The notes under the pieces are model-generated. The model saw only the letters and a program-made list of their open reading frames with translations. It had not been told where the DNA came from and did not search any database. Position numbers and translations under genes: made by a program. 64,000 nt of DNA. Origin: Streptomyces sp. JH14 (lineage in GTDB: Bacteria > Actinomycetota > Actinomycetes > Streptomycetales > Streptomycetaceae). Below are positions 1 to 6,776 of this stretch, one piece after another; positions within the stretch are counted from its first letter, which is position 1, and each line of letters starts with the position of its first letter. The DNA lies in NCBI RefSeq assembly GCF_029428675.1, contig NZ_JAJNEL010000001.1:4092001-4156000 (forward strand), read 5' to 3'.

Positions 1-23
1 TCCGCAGGCAGGGGCGGGCGGCC

Positions 24-548
24 ATGACGAACCACGGGCCGGAGGCGTTCTCCACCGAGCGGCTCGACGCACTGCCGCTGCGCGCCGTGCACGCCGACGA
101 GATGGCCGCGGTCCTCGCCGATCCGGCCCTGCACAGGTTCACGGGCGGCGCCCCGGAGACCCCGGACGCCCTCAGGGCCCGCTACACCCGCTGGGAGTCC
201 GGCTCTCCCGACCCTGCGGAACGCTGGTGGAACTGGGTGCTCCGGGTACGCGCCGACGGCCGCCTGGCGGGCTGGGTCCAGGCCACGGTGGCAGGCCCGC
301 AGGCCGAGGTCGCCTGGGTCGTCGGTACCGAGTGGCAGGGCATGGGCCACGCCAAGGAGGCGGCGGCGGGGCTGGTGGCACACCTGCTGGCCGGGGGCAC
401 GGTCCGTACGGTCGTCGCGCACATCCACCCCGGCCACGCCGCATCCGCCGCGGTGGCCGCGGCGGCGGGACTCGTCCCCACCGACACATGGGAGGACGGG
501 GAGCGGCGGTGGCACCGCACGGACGCCGCTTCCGGTGCCGGGCGGTGA
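24..548 (+). CDS. GNAT family N-acetyltransferase
   Basis: This 174-residue protein has the GNAT fold order. The acetyl-CoA pyrophosphate loop is Q105-G-M-G-H-A110, which matches the Q/RxxGxG/A motif A, and it follows a beta strand ending VAWVVGTEW. The C-terminal part resembles the motif B region (an Asn/His-Ala-Ala-Ser segment followed by AAAGLVPTDTW) typical of Streptomyces RimJ-like acetyltransferases. The substrate cannot be told from sequence. The ATG at 24 lies a few bases after a GGGCGGG purine run. The upstream context is cut by the window edge, so an operon partner cannot be excluded. Confidence 0.85.
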   Translation: MTNHGPEAFSTERLDALPLRAVHADEMAAVLADPALHRFTGGAPETPDALRARYTRWESGSPDPAERWWNWVLRVRADGRLAGWVQATVAGPQAEVAWVVGTEWQGMGHAKEAAAGLVAHLLAGGTVRTVVAHIHPGHAASAAVAAAAGLVPTDTWEDGERRWHRTDAASGAGR

Positions 549-618
549 CGACGTGCACGGACGGGCCCGTTGTCAGTGGTGGTTGCGAGGATGGCCGGAC
601 CGCAGAGGGAGGGGCACC

Positions 619-1029
619 ATGGGCACCTGGGACATCGGTCATTTCGACAATGACACCGCAGCGGACTTCTCGGGGGATCTCGACGACGCCCCGCAGAACG
701 AGCGGGCCGAGCTGATCCGGGACGCGCTGACGGCCGTCGTCGGGACCACGGCGTACCTGGACTCCGACGACGGCGTCGTGGCCGTGGCGGCGGCCGCTCT
801 GGTGGCCGCGCAGTGCCCGGGCGGGGAGCCCGTGACGACCGTGTACGGACCGGACGAGCAGCTCCCCGAACTGCCCGTGGAGCTGCGGGGCCTCGCGGTC
901 CGGGCCCTCGACCGGGTGGCGGCCGAGCCGTCCGAGCTGGTGGAGCTGTGGAGCGAGAGCGGGCACGGGGCGCCGTGGGCGGAGGGGATCGGCCGGCTCC
1001 GGGCGGTCCTGGCGGAGGCGGCGGGGTGA
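619..1029 (+). CDS. DUF4259 domain-containing protein
   Basis: This 136-residue protein begins MGTWDIGHFDND-TAADF, the hallmark opening of the DUF4259 family, with D/N residues conserved around position 10. The rest is an acidic alpha-helical domain. The ATG at 619 is preferred over an upstream frame extension because family members start exactly here and an AGAGGGAGG ribosome-binding run lies just before it. Function is unknown. Family members are small, probably cytoplasmic proteins, often found alone. The gene converges on serC across a perfect palindrome terminator. Confidence 0.85.
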   Translation: MGTWDIGHFDNDTAADFSGDLDDAPQNERAELIRDALTAVVGTTAYLDSDDGVVAVAAAALVAAQCPGGEPVTTVYGPDEQLPELPVELRGLAVRALDRVAAEPSELVELWSESGHGAPWAEGIGRLRAVLAEAAG

Positions 1030-1037
1030 GGAACGCA

Positions 1038-1075
1038 CGAGGGGCTTCGGTACGGATCCGTACCGAAGCCCCTCG
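1038..1075. terminator. Bidirectional terminator, perfect 38-bp palindrome
   Basis: The 19-bp arms are perfectly complementary (CGAGGGGCTTCGGTACGGA and its complement) with no spacer. The element sits between the convergent DUF4259 gene and serC. Position and symmetry suit a terminator serving both genes. Confidence 0.85.
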
Positions 1076-1093
1076 TGGACGTACAGCTGCTCG

Positions 1094-2212
1094 TTACAGC
1101 TTCTCGATCACGTAGTCGATGCAGGCCGTCAGGGCCAGCACGTCCGCCGGGTCGATCGCCGGGAACATCGCGACACGCAGCTGGTTGCGGCCGAGCTTGC
1201 GGTACGGCTCGGTGTCGACGATGCCGTTGGCGCGCAGCACCTTGGCGACCGCGGCGGCGTCGATCTCGTCCGCGAAGTCGATCGTGCCGATGACGGCCGA
1301 GCGCTTCTCCGGGTCGGTGACGAAGGGGGCCGCGTACTTCGACTCCTCGGCCCAGCCGTACAGGTTCTGCGCCGACGCGGCGCTGCGGCCGGTCGAGAAG
1401 TCCAGGCCGCCCTGGCTGTTGATCCAGGTCAGCTGCTCGTTCAGGAGGAACAGCGTGGCCAGGGCCGGGGTGTTGTACGTCTGGTTCTTCAGCGAGTTGT
1501 CGATCGCCGTCGGCAGCGAGAAGAACTCCGGGATGTGCCGGCCGGAGGCGTGGATCCGCGCGGCGCGCTCCAGGGCCGCCGGGGAGAAGGCGGCGATCCA
1601 CAGGCCGCCGTCGGCGGCGAAGACCTTCTGCGGGCCGAAGTAGTAGACGTCCGTCTCGGCGACGTCGACCGGCAGACCGCCCGCGCCGGAGGTGGCGTCC
1701 ACCAGGATCAGCGAGCCCTCGTCGGCGCCCGCGACGCGCTTGATCGGCATGGCGACACCGGTCGACGTCTCGTTGTGCGTGAACGCGTAGACGTCGACGC
1801 CCGCCTCCGCCTGCGGCTCCGGGTGGCTGCCCGGGTCGGAGGAGATGACGCTCGGGTCGGCGAGCCACGGGGCCAGCTTCGCGGCCTTCGTGAACTTCGA
1901 CGAGAACTCACCGAAGTTGAGGTGCTGGGACTTCGTCTCGATCAGGCCGTGCGTCGCGATGTCCCAGAAGGCGGTCGAGCCGCCGTTGCCCAGGATCACC
2001 TCGTAGCCCTCGGGGAGGGAGAAGAGGTCGCGCACACCCTGACGCACCGAGCCGACCAGGTTCTTGACCGGGGCCTGGCGGTGGGACGTACCGAGAAGAG
2101 ACGTTCCGGTGGCGGCCAGCGCGTCGAGCGCCTCCGTCCGCACCTTGGAAGGACCGGCGCCGAAGCGTCCGTCGGAGGGCTTGATGTCAGCGGGAATCTG
2201 GATATCGGCCAC
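1094..2212 (-). CDS. serC: Phosphoserine aminotransferase SerC
   Basis: SerC is a class V PLP aminotransferase that converts 3-phosphohydroxypyruvate plus glutamate to phosphoserine in serine biosynthesis. It may also act on the related pyridoxal-pathway substrate. The protein is 372 residues, the usual length of the actinobacterial form. The N-terminus DGRFGAGPSKVR is the phosphate/substrate-binding opening. VDATSG places the PLP-pyridine aspartate at D172, and YYFGPQK gives the Schiff-base lysine K196. The stop is TAA. The ATG at 2212 gives the family N-terminus MADIQIPADIKP. The gene is monocistronic as far as can be seen, downstream of the conservon P450 and separated from it by a hairpin. 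Confidence 0.97.
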   Translation of the reverse strand: MADIQIPADIKPSDGRFGAGPSKVRTEALDALAATGTSLLGTSHRQAPVKNLVGSVRQGVRDLFSLPEGYEVILGNGGSTAFWDIATHGLIETKSQHLNFGEFSSKFTKAAKLAPWLADPSVISSDPGSHPEPQAEAGVDVYAFTHNETSTGVAMPIKRVAGADEGSLILVDATSGAGGLPVDVAETDVYYFGPQKVFAADGGLWIAAFSPAALERAARIHASGRHIPEFFSLPTAIDNSLKNQTYNTPALATLFLLNEQLTWINSQGGLDFSTGRSAASAQNLYGWAEESKYAAPFVTDPEKRSAVIGTIDFADEIDAAAVAKVLRANGIVDTEPYRKLGRNQLRVAMFPAIDPADVLALTACIDYVIEKL

Positions 2213-2234
2213 GAACCGGAGCGTAGTGCCTCGT

Positions 2235-2257
2235 GGACACGGCCGAGGCCCGTGTCC
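2235..2257 (-). terminator. Hairpin downstream of the conservon P450 gene
   Basis: The arms GGACACGG (2235-2242) and CCGTGTCC (2250-2257) form a perfect 8-bp stem with a 7-nt loop. It lies about 50 bp past the P450 stop and just before serC. It lacks a U-tract, as is common in Streptomyces. Confidence 0.5.
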
Positions 2258-2305
2258 GTCCGATGAGACGCCCGATCCGGCTCGTGGAGCACCTCGGACG
2301 GCGGA

Positions 2306-3514
2306 TCAGCCCAGCTCGACCGGCAGGTCGTGCAGGTCGTTCTGGGTGACGATCGGCTTGTTCCGCAGCTCGGAGGCCGGGACGGCGAGTTCCAGATCCG
2401 GGAACCGCTCGTACAGCGCGGGCAGCGCCACCCCCGCCTCGAGCCGCGACAGAGCCGCACCCGGGCACACATGCGGCCCGTGGCCGAACGCGATGTGGCG
2501 GTTGGGGGAGCGGGTGACGTCGAAGTCACCGGCGGTCGGCCCGTACTGTGCCTCGTCGCGGCCCAGCGCACCGAAGGAGACGATCAGCGCCTCGCCCTTC
2601 GGCAGCACCTTGTCGCCGACCTCGACGTCCTCCGTGGCGAACCGGATCAGCACGTGCGAGGTCGGCGTGTTCCAGCGCAGGGTCTCCTCGATCACGTTCT
2701 CCCACGGCACCTCCCCGCCGAGCACCCGCTTGCGCTGCTCGGGGTGGGACTGGAGGGCCACGACCGCGTTCACGATCAGACTGATCGTCGTCTCGTGACC
2801 GGCCGCGACGATCAGCTGGAGGGTGTTGACGATCTCCTCGTCGGTGAGGTGGTCGCCGTCCTCGGACGCCGCGATCAGGGCGCTCGTCAGATCGTCGCCC
2901 GGGTTCTCGCGCTTGGCGTCGACGATCCTCGTGAAGAGGGCGCCGAGGTCCGCCATCATCTGCGGGACCTCCTCCGGCGGCGTCTGCGTCGAGAAGAACT
3001 TCTCGAAGAGCTCCTTCAGCCGCGGGTGGTCGGCGCCGTCCACGCCCATCAGCTCGCTGATCACGTTCATCGGCAGCGGGTACGCGAACTCCGCCTTGAG
3101 GTCGACCTGCTCGCCCCGGGGCAGTGCCGACAGCCGGTCCAGGCTCGCCGTCGTCAGCGCCTCGATGCCGGCCCGCAGCCGCTCCACCCGCTTCACGGTC
3201 AGCGCCTGTGCGACCAGGGTGCGCAGCCGGCGGTGGTCCGTGCCGTCGACCGTCAGCATGGAGCGGCCCGGGTTGGCGAGGCCGATCAGCGGCCAGTCCA
3301 TCGGTATCTCGCCGCGCTGCCAGGCGCTCCAGACGTTGATGTCCTTGACCACCCGGCTGTCGGTGAGCAGTTGCCGAGCCTCGGCGTGGTGGGTGACCGC
3401 ATAGCAGTGCACCCCGCCCGGCAGCTCCACCTCGGCGAGCGGGCCGGCCGCGCGCAGCCGGGCGCTCTCGCCGTCGAGATCGGTGACGAAGGGGTCGAGG
3501 GCGATGCGGGTCAT
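2306..3514 (-). CDS. Conservon-associated cytochrome P450
   Basis: This 402-residue soluble actinobacterial P450 has all catalytic signatures: I-helix AGHETT (238-243), K-helix ExxR (E277-T-L-R280), and heme loop FGHGPHVCPG with the cysteine ligand at C350. The intact ExxR argues against the CYP157 type that lacks it. Similarity in the heme-loop region suggests a CYP154/CYP156-like protein, but that assignment is from memory. It lies 67 bp downstream of cvnD on the same strand, as in several S. coelicolor conservons where a P450 is the last gene. Its natural substrate is unknown. Electrons would come from ferredoxin and ferredoxin reductase encoded elsewhere. Confidence 0.93.
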   Translation of the reverse strand: MTRIALDPFVTDLDGESARLRAAGPLAEVELPGGVHCYAVTHHAEARQLLTDSRVVKDINVWSAWQRGEIPMDWPLIGLANPGRSMLTVDGTDHRRLRTLVAQALTVKRVERLRAGIEALTTASLDRLSALPRGEQVDLKAEFAYPLPMNVISELMGVDGADHPRLKELFEKFFSTQTPPEEVPQMMADLGALFTRIVDAKRENPGDDLTSALIAASEDGDHLTDEEIVNTLQLIVAAGHETTISLIVNAVVALQSHPEQRKRVLGGEVPWENVIEETLRWNTPTSHVLIRFATEDVEVGDKVLPKGEALIVSFGALGRDEAQYGPTAGDFDVTRSPNRHIAFGHGPHVCPGAALSRLEAGVALPALYERFPDLELAVPASELRNKPIVTQNDLHDLPVELG

Positions 3515-3581
3515 CTCTGGCCTCCTGCAGGTGGGGGGAGATCGGTGCGCGGCCGTGCGCGACGTGGGGCCGGGGGCCGGG

Positions 3582-4232
3582 TCACGAGCTGGGCTCGGGG
3601 GTCCTGTGCTGCGTGGTCTCCGGGCGGGCGGCGGACGGGGCGGGCACCTTGCCCTGCGCGAGCGCCTGGAGGTGCTCGACGAGCGTGATCAGTACGTACT
3701 TGCTCGACGAGCGGTCCCGCGCGTCGCACTCCACCAGGGGCACGTCGTCCGAGAGGTCGAGCGCCTCACGTATCTGCTGTTCGGTGTGGAGCGGGCCGCC
3801 GAAGTCGTTGCACGCCACGATGAACGGCGTGCCATGGTGCTCCAGACGGTCGATCGCGTACCAGGAGTCGGCCAGCCGGCGGGTGTCGACGAGCACGACG
3901 GCACCGAGCGTCCCCGCGAACAGCCGGTCCCACAGGAACCAGAAGCGTTCCTGACCGGGGGCGCCGAAGAGATACAGCACCGAGCGCTCGTCGAGCGTGA
4001 TCCGGCCGAAGTCGAAGGCGACGGTCGTGGACGTCTTCGACTGCACACCGTCGAGACGGTCGACGGCCTCGCCCGCGCGGGTCATGGTCTCTTCCGTGTT
4101 CAGCGGACGGATCTCGCTGACGGAGCGGACCATGGTGGTCTTGCCGACCCCGAAGCCGCCGACGACGACGATCTTCAGTCCGTTGTCGGCCGTCGCCTGC
4201 AGGGCGGCACGGTCAGAGATTGCGGAGTCCAA
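3582..4232 (-). CDS. cvnD: Conservon G-protein-like ATP/GTP-binding protein CvnD
   Basis: This Ras/Rab-like small GTP-binding protein is the last core member of a conservon. The P-loop is GGFGVGKT (residues 25-32). Further G-motifs include DTRR in a VLVDTRRLADSW segment and the base-contacting ACNDFGG. I place the start at TTG 4232, giving LDSAISDRAALQATADNG, because this is the family N-terminus. A longer frame to 4304 only reads through cvnC. The gene overlaps the 3' end of cvnC by 20 bp, which implies translational coupling. CvnD is thought to bind the membrane-associated CvnA-C complex in a eukaryote-like GPCR arrangement. It is about 216 residues, normal for the family. Confidence 0.93.
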   Translation of the reverse strand: MDSAISDRAALQATADNGLKIVVVGGFGVGKTTMVRSVSEIRPLNTEETMTRAGEAVDRLDGVQSKTSTTVAFDFGRITLDERSVLYLFGAPGQERFWFLWDRLFAGTLGAVVLVDTRRLADSWYAIDRLEHHGTPFIVACNDFGGPLHTEQQIREALDLSDDVPLVECDARDRSSSKYVLITLVEHLQALAQGKVPAPSAARPETTQHRTPEPSS

Positions 4233-4578
4233 CGAGCACCTGTTCCAGGATGTCGGGGTCGGGGAGCCGGTCCGCGACACGGGCGGTACGGGGGTGGCGA
4301 GCACTGATCCGGCTGGTGTCCAGCAGATCGGACAGCATGATCCGGACGATGCCGACCGGCAGGCCGAGGCCCGCCGCGATCTCCACGACCGCGGTGGGCC
4401 GCTTGCACATCCGCAGGATCGTGATGTGCTCCGACTGCATGCCGGGGACCGGCTCGCATTCGGAGACCACCAGCGTCACCAGGTCGAACGCGTCCGAACC
4501 GGACCGGCTGCGGCCACCGGTGAGGGTGTACAGCCGGTCCGGGGAGTCGTCCCGGCCGGGGCGGGGGCGGCGGGTCAT
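4213..4578 (-). CDS. cvnC: Conservon DUF742 protein CvnC
   Basis: This 121-residue DUF742 protein has a winged-helix-like segment (EHITILRMCKRPTAVVEIAAGLGLPVGIVRIMLSDL, described here by its position around residues 50-85) and the characteristic RLYTLTGGR opening after an Arg/Pro/Asp-rich N-terminus. It overlaps cvnB by 4 bp (ATGA) and cvnD by 20 bp. In the conservon model it is a cytoplasmic partner of CvnA, CvnB and CvnD. The direct biochemical role is not established. Confidence 0.93.
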   Translation of the reverse strand: MTRRPRPGRDDSPDRLYTLTGGRSRSGSDAFDLVTLVVSECEPVPGMQSEHITILRMCKRPTAVVEIAAGLGLPVGIVRIMLSDLLDTSRISARHPRTARVADRLPDPDILEQVLVGLRNL

Positions 4579-5021
4579 GCGTCGGCGGTCACGTCGGTGG
4601 TGGTGACTTCGACGGTCCCCGAGGGCGTGCGCGGCGGGGCGACGAGGTGCTCACCGAGCTGCTCGACGAGCTCACTCATGTTGTGCCCGACGAGGCCGAC
4701 ATCGGCGTCGTCGTCGGCGACGACCGCGAGATGGGCGCCCGCGCCCGCCTCGACGATGAACAGCACGCCGCCGTAGAACTCGGCCATCGCGGAACGTACG
4801 CCGCCGGTGCCGTCACCGAACTCGACGGACGCGCCGTGGGACAGGCTCTGGATGCCGGCCGAGATCGCGGCCAGCTGGTCGGCCTGGTCGACGGTGAGCT
4901 CGGGGGTGCGGCAGAGCTTGAGGCCGTCCCTGGACAGGACGAGGGCGTGCCGGGTCCCGGGGGTTCGCTCCAGGAGCCCCTCCAGCAGCCAGTTGAGCTT
5001 CTCGTCGGTGGTCGCGGTCAT
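4575..5021 (-). CDS. cvnB: Conservon roadblock/LC7 protein CvnB
   Basis: This 148-residue roadblock/LC7 (dynein light chain-like, MglB-type) protein carries the family core LNWLLEGLLERTPGTRHALVLSRDGL at the N-terminus and the GGVLFIVEAGAGAHLAVVADDDADVGLVG region in the middle (each named here only as a landmark). Roadblock proteins typically regulate a cognate small GTPase, here CvnD. The ATG at 5021 overlaps the cvnA stop in an ATGA, and its own stop overlaps cvnC the same way, so A-B-C form one translationally coupled unit. Confidence 0.94.
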   Translation of the reverse strand: MTATTDEKLNWLLEGLLERTPGTRHALVLSRDGLKLCRTPELTVDQADQLAAISAGIQSLSHGASVEFGDGTGGVRSAMAEFYGGVLFIVEAGAGAHLAVVADDDADVGLVGHNMSELVEQLGEHLVAPPRTPSGTVEVTTTDVTADA

Positions 5022-6496
5022 GGGGTGTTGCCTTCCGGGTGCGGGGAGTGGGGCCGTACAGCCTGGCGGAAGCTGCTGAAGCGTGCTGCCTGGTCCTTGG
5101 GGTCTGCGGTACGGGGCCGGGGAGGTGCGGTCGTGCCGTTCGTGCGGGTACGGGACTCGGCGGCGGCGAGAGTACGGCCCCGGGGGCGCTTGGGCAGGCC
5201 GCTGTCGCCGAGCGCCGGCTCGGATGCGGAGGGCTCGGAGGACGCCGTGCCGGTGCGGGGCGCGTCGGATGCGGGGCCGGCCCCCGGTGCCGCGGCGGCG
5301 GGTTCGGGGGCGGGGGCCGCCGCGAGGACCGGGGCGGGTTCCGGGGTGGCCACCGGGATCCGGGTGATCAGCTCCTGGGGAAGCATCATCAGCGCCCCCG
5401 TGCCGCCCCGTGCGGACGGCCGGAACGACACCGTCAGTCCGTGCTTCCGGGCCAGCCGGCCGACGACGGCGAGGCCGAGCCGGGTGCCGGACAGACCGGT
5501 GAGGTCCTGGTCGGTGGCCGACACCGCACGCTCGGCGCGCCGCAGTTGCACCTCGCTCATCACCAGACCGCTGTCCTCGACGGTCAGCACGACACCGGCC
5601 GGTACCTCCTCGACGTACACATGGACTTCCGCGGTGGGCGGCGAGAAGTTGGCGGCGTTGTCGAGGAGTTCGGCGAGGGCGTGCATGACCCCTTCGGCGG
5701 CGTGGCCGGCGATGGCGACGTCGCTGGTCGAGTGGAGCCGTATCCGCTGGTAGCCGTTGATCCGGCCCATCGCGCCGCGCAGGATGGACTCCATCCTGAT
5801 CGGCTTCGCCCAGCGGCGCCCCGAGCGGGCCCCGGTCAGCACGGCGATGGAGTCGGCCAGGCGTCCCGCCTGGGCGGTGCGGTGGTCCAGGTGCAGCAGA
5901 TCGCCGAGGACGTCCTCGGCGGAGTGCCGGTGCTCCATCTCGCGCAGGTCGGCGAGCATGCCGGTGGCGAGGGCCTGCATCCGGCCCGCGGCGTTGGCGC
6001 AGGCGGCGACCGCGGCGGAGCGCAGCGTGTCGCTGCGGGCCGCGCGGGCGGTGAGCCGCTCGATCTCCGCGCCCAGCCGCTCGGTCTCGGCCTCCAGCCT
6101 GGCTGTTTCGGCGGCCGCCTGTTCGGCGATCCTGGCCGTCTCCGCGGCCGCCTGCTCGGCGGCCTTGGCGGTCTCGGCCGAGGCGGCGGCCTTGATCCTG
6201 GCCGTCTCCGCGGTGAACCGCTGGGCCTCGGCCGCGGACGACGACACCATGCGCGAGGTCTCGGCGCTGAACCGCTCGGCCTCCGCCGCGCGGCGCGCGC
6301 GCAGCAGGCGCAGGGCGGCCCGGGAGTGGACGGCGGTGGCCACGGCGACGGACAGCAGTACGGCGGCAGCGCTCGCCCCCCAGGCCAGTGGGGTTCTGAC
6401 CGAGGAGGGAGCGGCCGCGACCGCCCACAGACACAGGGAACCGGTGAGGGCCGCCGAGACCAGCAGGGCCAGTGCGGCCGGCCGTGATGAGGAGCG
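5018..6496 (-). CDS. cvnA: Conservon sensor histidine kinase-like protein CvnA
   Basis: CvnA is the membrane sensor of the conservon. Two hydrophobic segments (about residues 8-28 and 38-60 from the chosen start) flank a short extracytoplasmic piece. They are followed by a long Ala/Glu/Arg coiled coil containing tandem 11-residue repeats (AEQAAAETARI/L), then a dimerisation region and an HATPase_c domain. The ATPase domain has N-box ELLDNAANFSPP, DSGL and GTRLGLAVVGRLA. The C-terminal 100 residues are Pro/Ala-rich and disordered-looking. The start is uncertain. TTG at 6496 has AAGGA six bases upstream, whereas TTG at 6589 would add 31 residues but has its AGGA only one base away. It is the first gene of cvnA-B-C-D-P450. 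Confidence 0.92.
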   Translation of the reverse strand, partial: RSSSRPAALALLVSAALTGSLCLWAVAAAPSSVRTPLAWGASAAAVLLSVAVATAVHSRAALRLLRARRAAEAERFSAETSRMVSSSAAEAQRFTAETARIKAAASAETAKAAEQAAAETARIAEQAAAETARLEAETERLGAEIERLTARAARSDTLRSAAVAACANAAGRMQALATGMLADLREMEHRHSAEDVLGDLLHLDHRTAQAGRLADSIAVLTGARSGRRWAKPIRMESILRGAMGRINGYQRIRLHSTSDVAIAGHAAEGVMHALAELLDNAANFSPPTAEVHVYVEEVPAGVVLTVEDSGLVMSEVQLRRAERAVSATDQDLTGLSGTRLGLAVVGRLARKHGLTVSFRPSARGGTGALMMLPQELITRIPVATPEPAPVLAAAPAPEPAAAAPGAGPASDAPRTGTASSEPSASEPALGDSGLPKRPRGRTLAAAESRTRTNGTTAPPRPRTADPKDQAARFSSFRQAVRPHSPHPEGNTP

Positions 6497-6776
6497 CAAG
6501 CGGATTCCTTGGGGCGGACGGTGCGGGACAGGGACGGATCCGGACAGTCGGGTACGGGAAGGGGTGAACGTAATAACTGGATCTGGCAATTCCTAATCAA
6601 GTCCGGGCCACTATATGAGAATTGACGATCTGTTTGTGAAGCGCTTGTGGTGTTCTCTGTTGTGTATGTGACCGTGGGCCCGACGAATTCCGACGTACTG
6701 ACGTATTCGGGGGAAACGCGGGGGGCGGACGGCTCCGGCGGCCGGGCCGCGGCCCGATCGGCGGCATCCTGGGCAC

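Noticed and set aside
172..1038. Long minus-strand frame opposite the GNAT and DUF4259 genes
   Set aside because: Arg/Pro-rich translation with no domain; a shadow of high-GC coding DNA on the other strand.
1535..2266. Plus-strand frame opposite serC
   Set aside because: Low-complexity Arg/Gly/Val translation and no ribosome site; serC on the other strand has full catalytic motifs.
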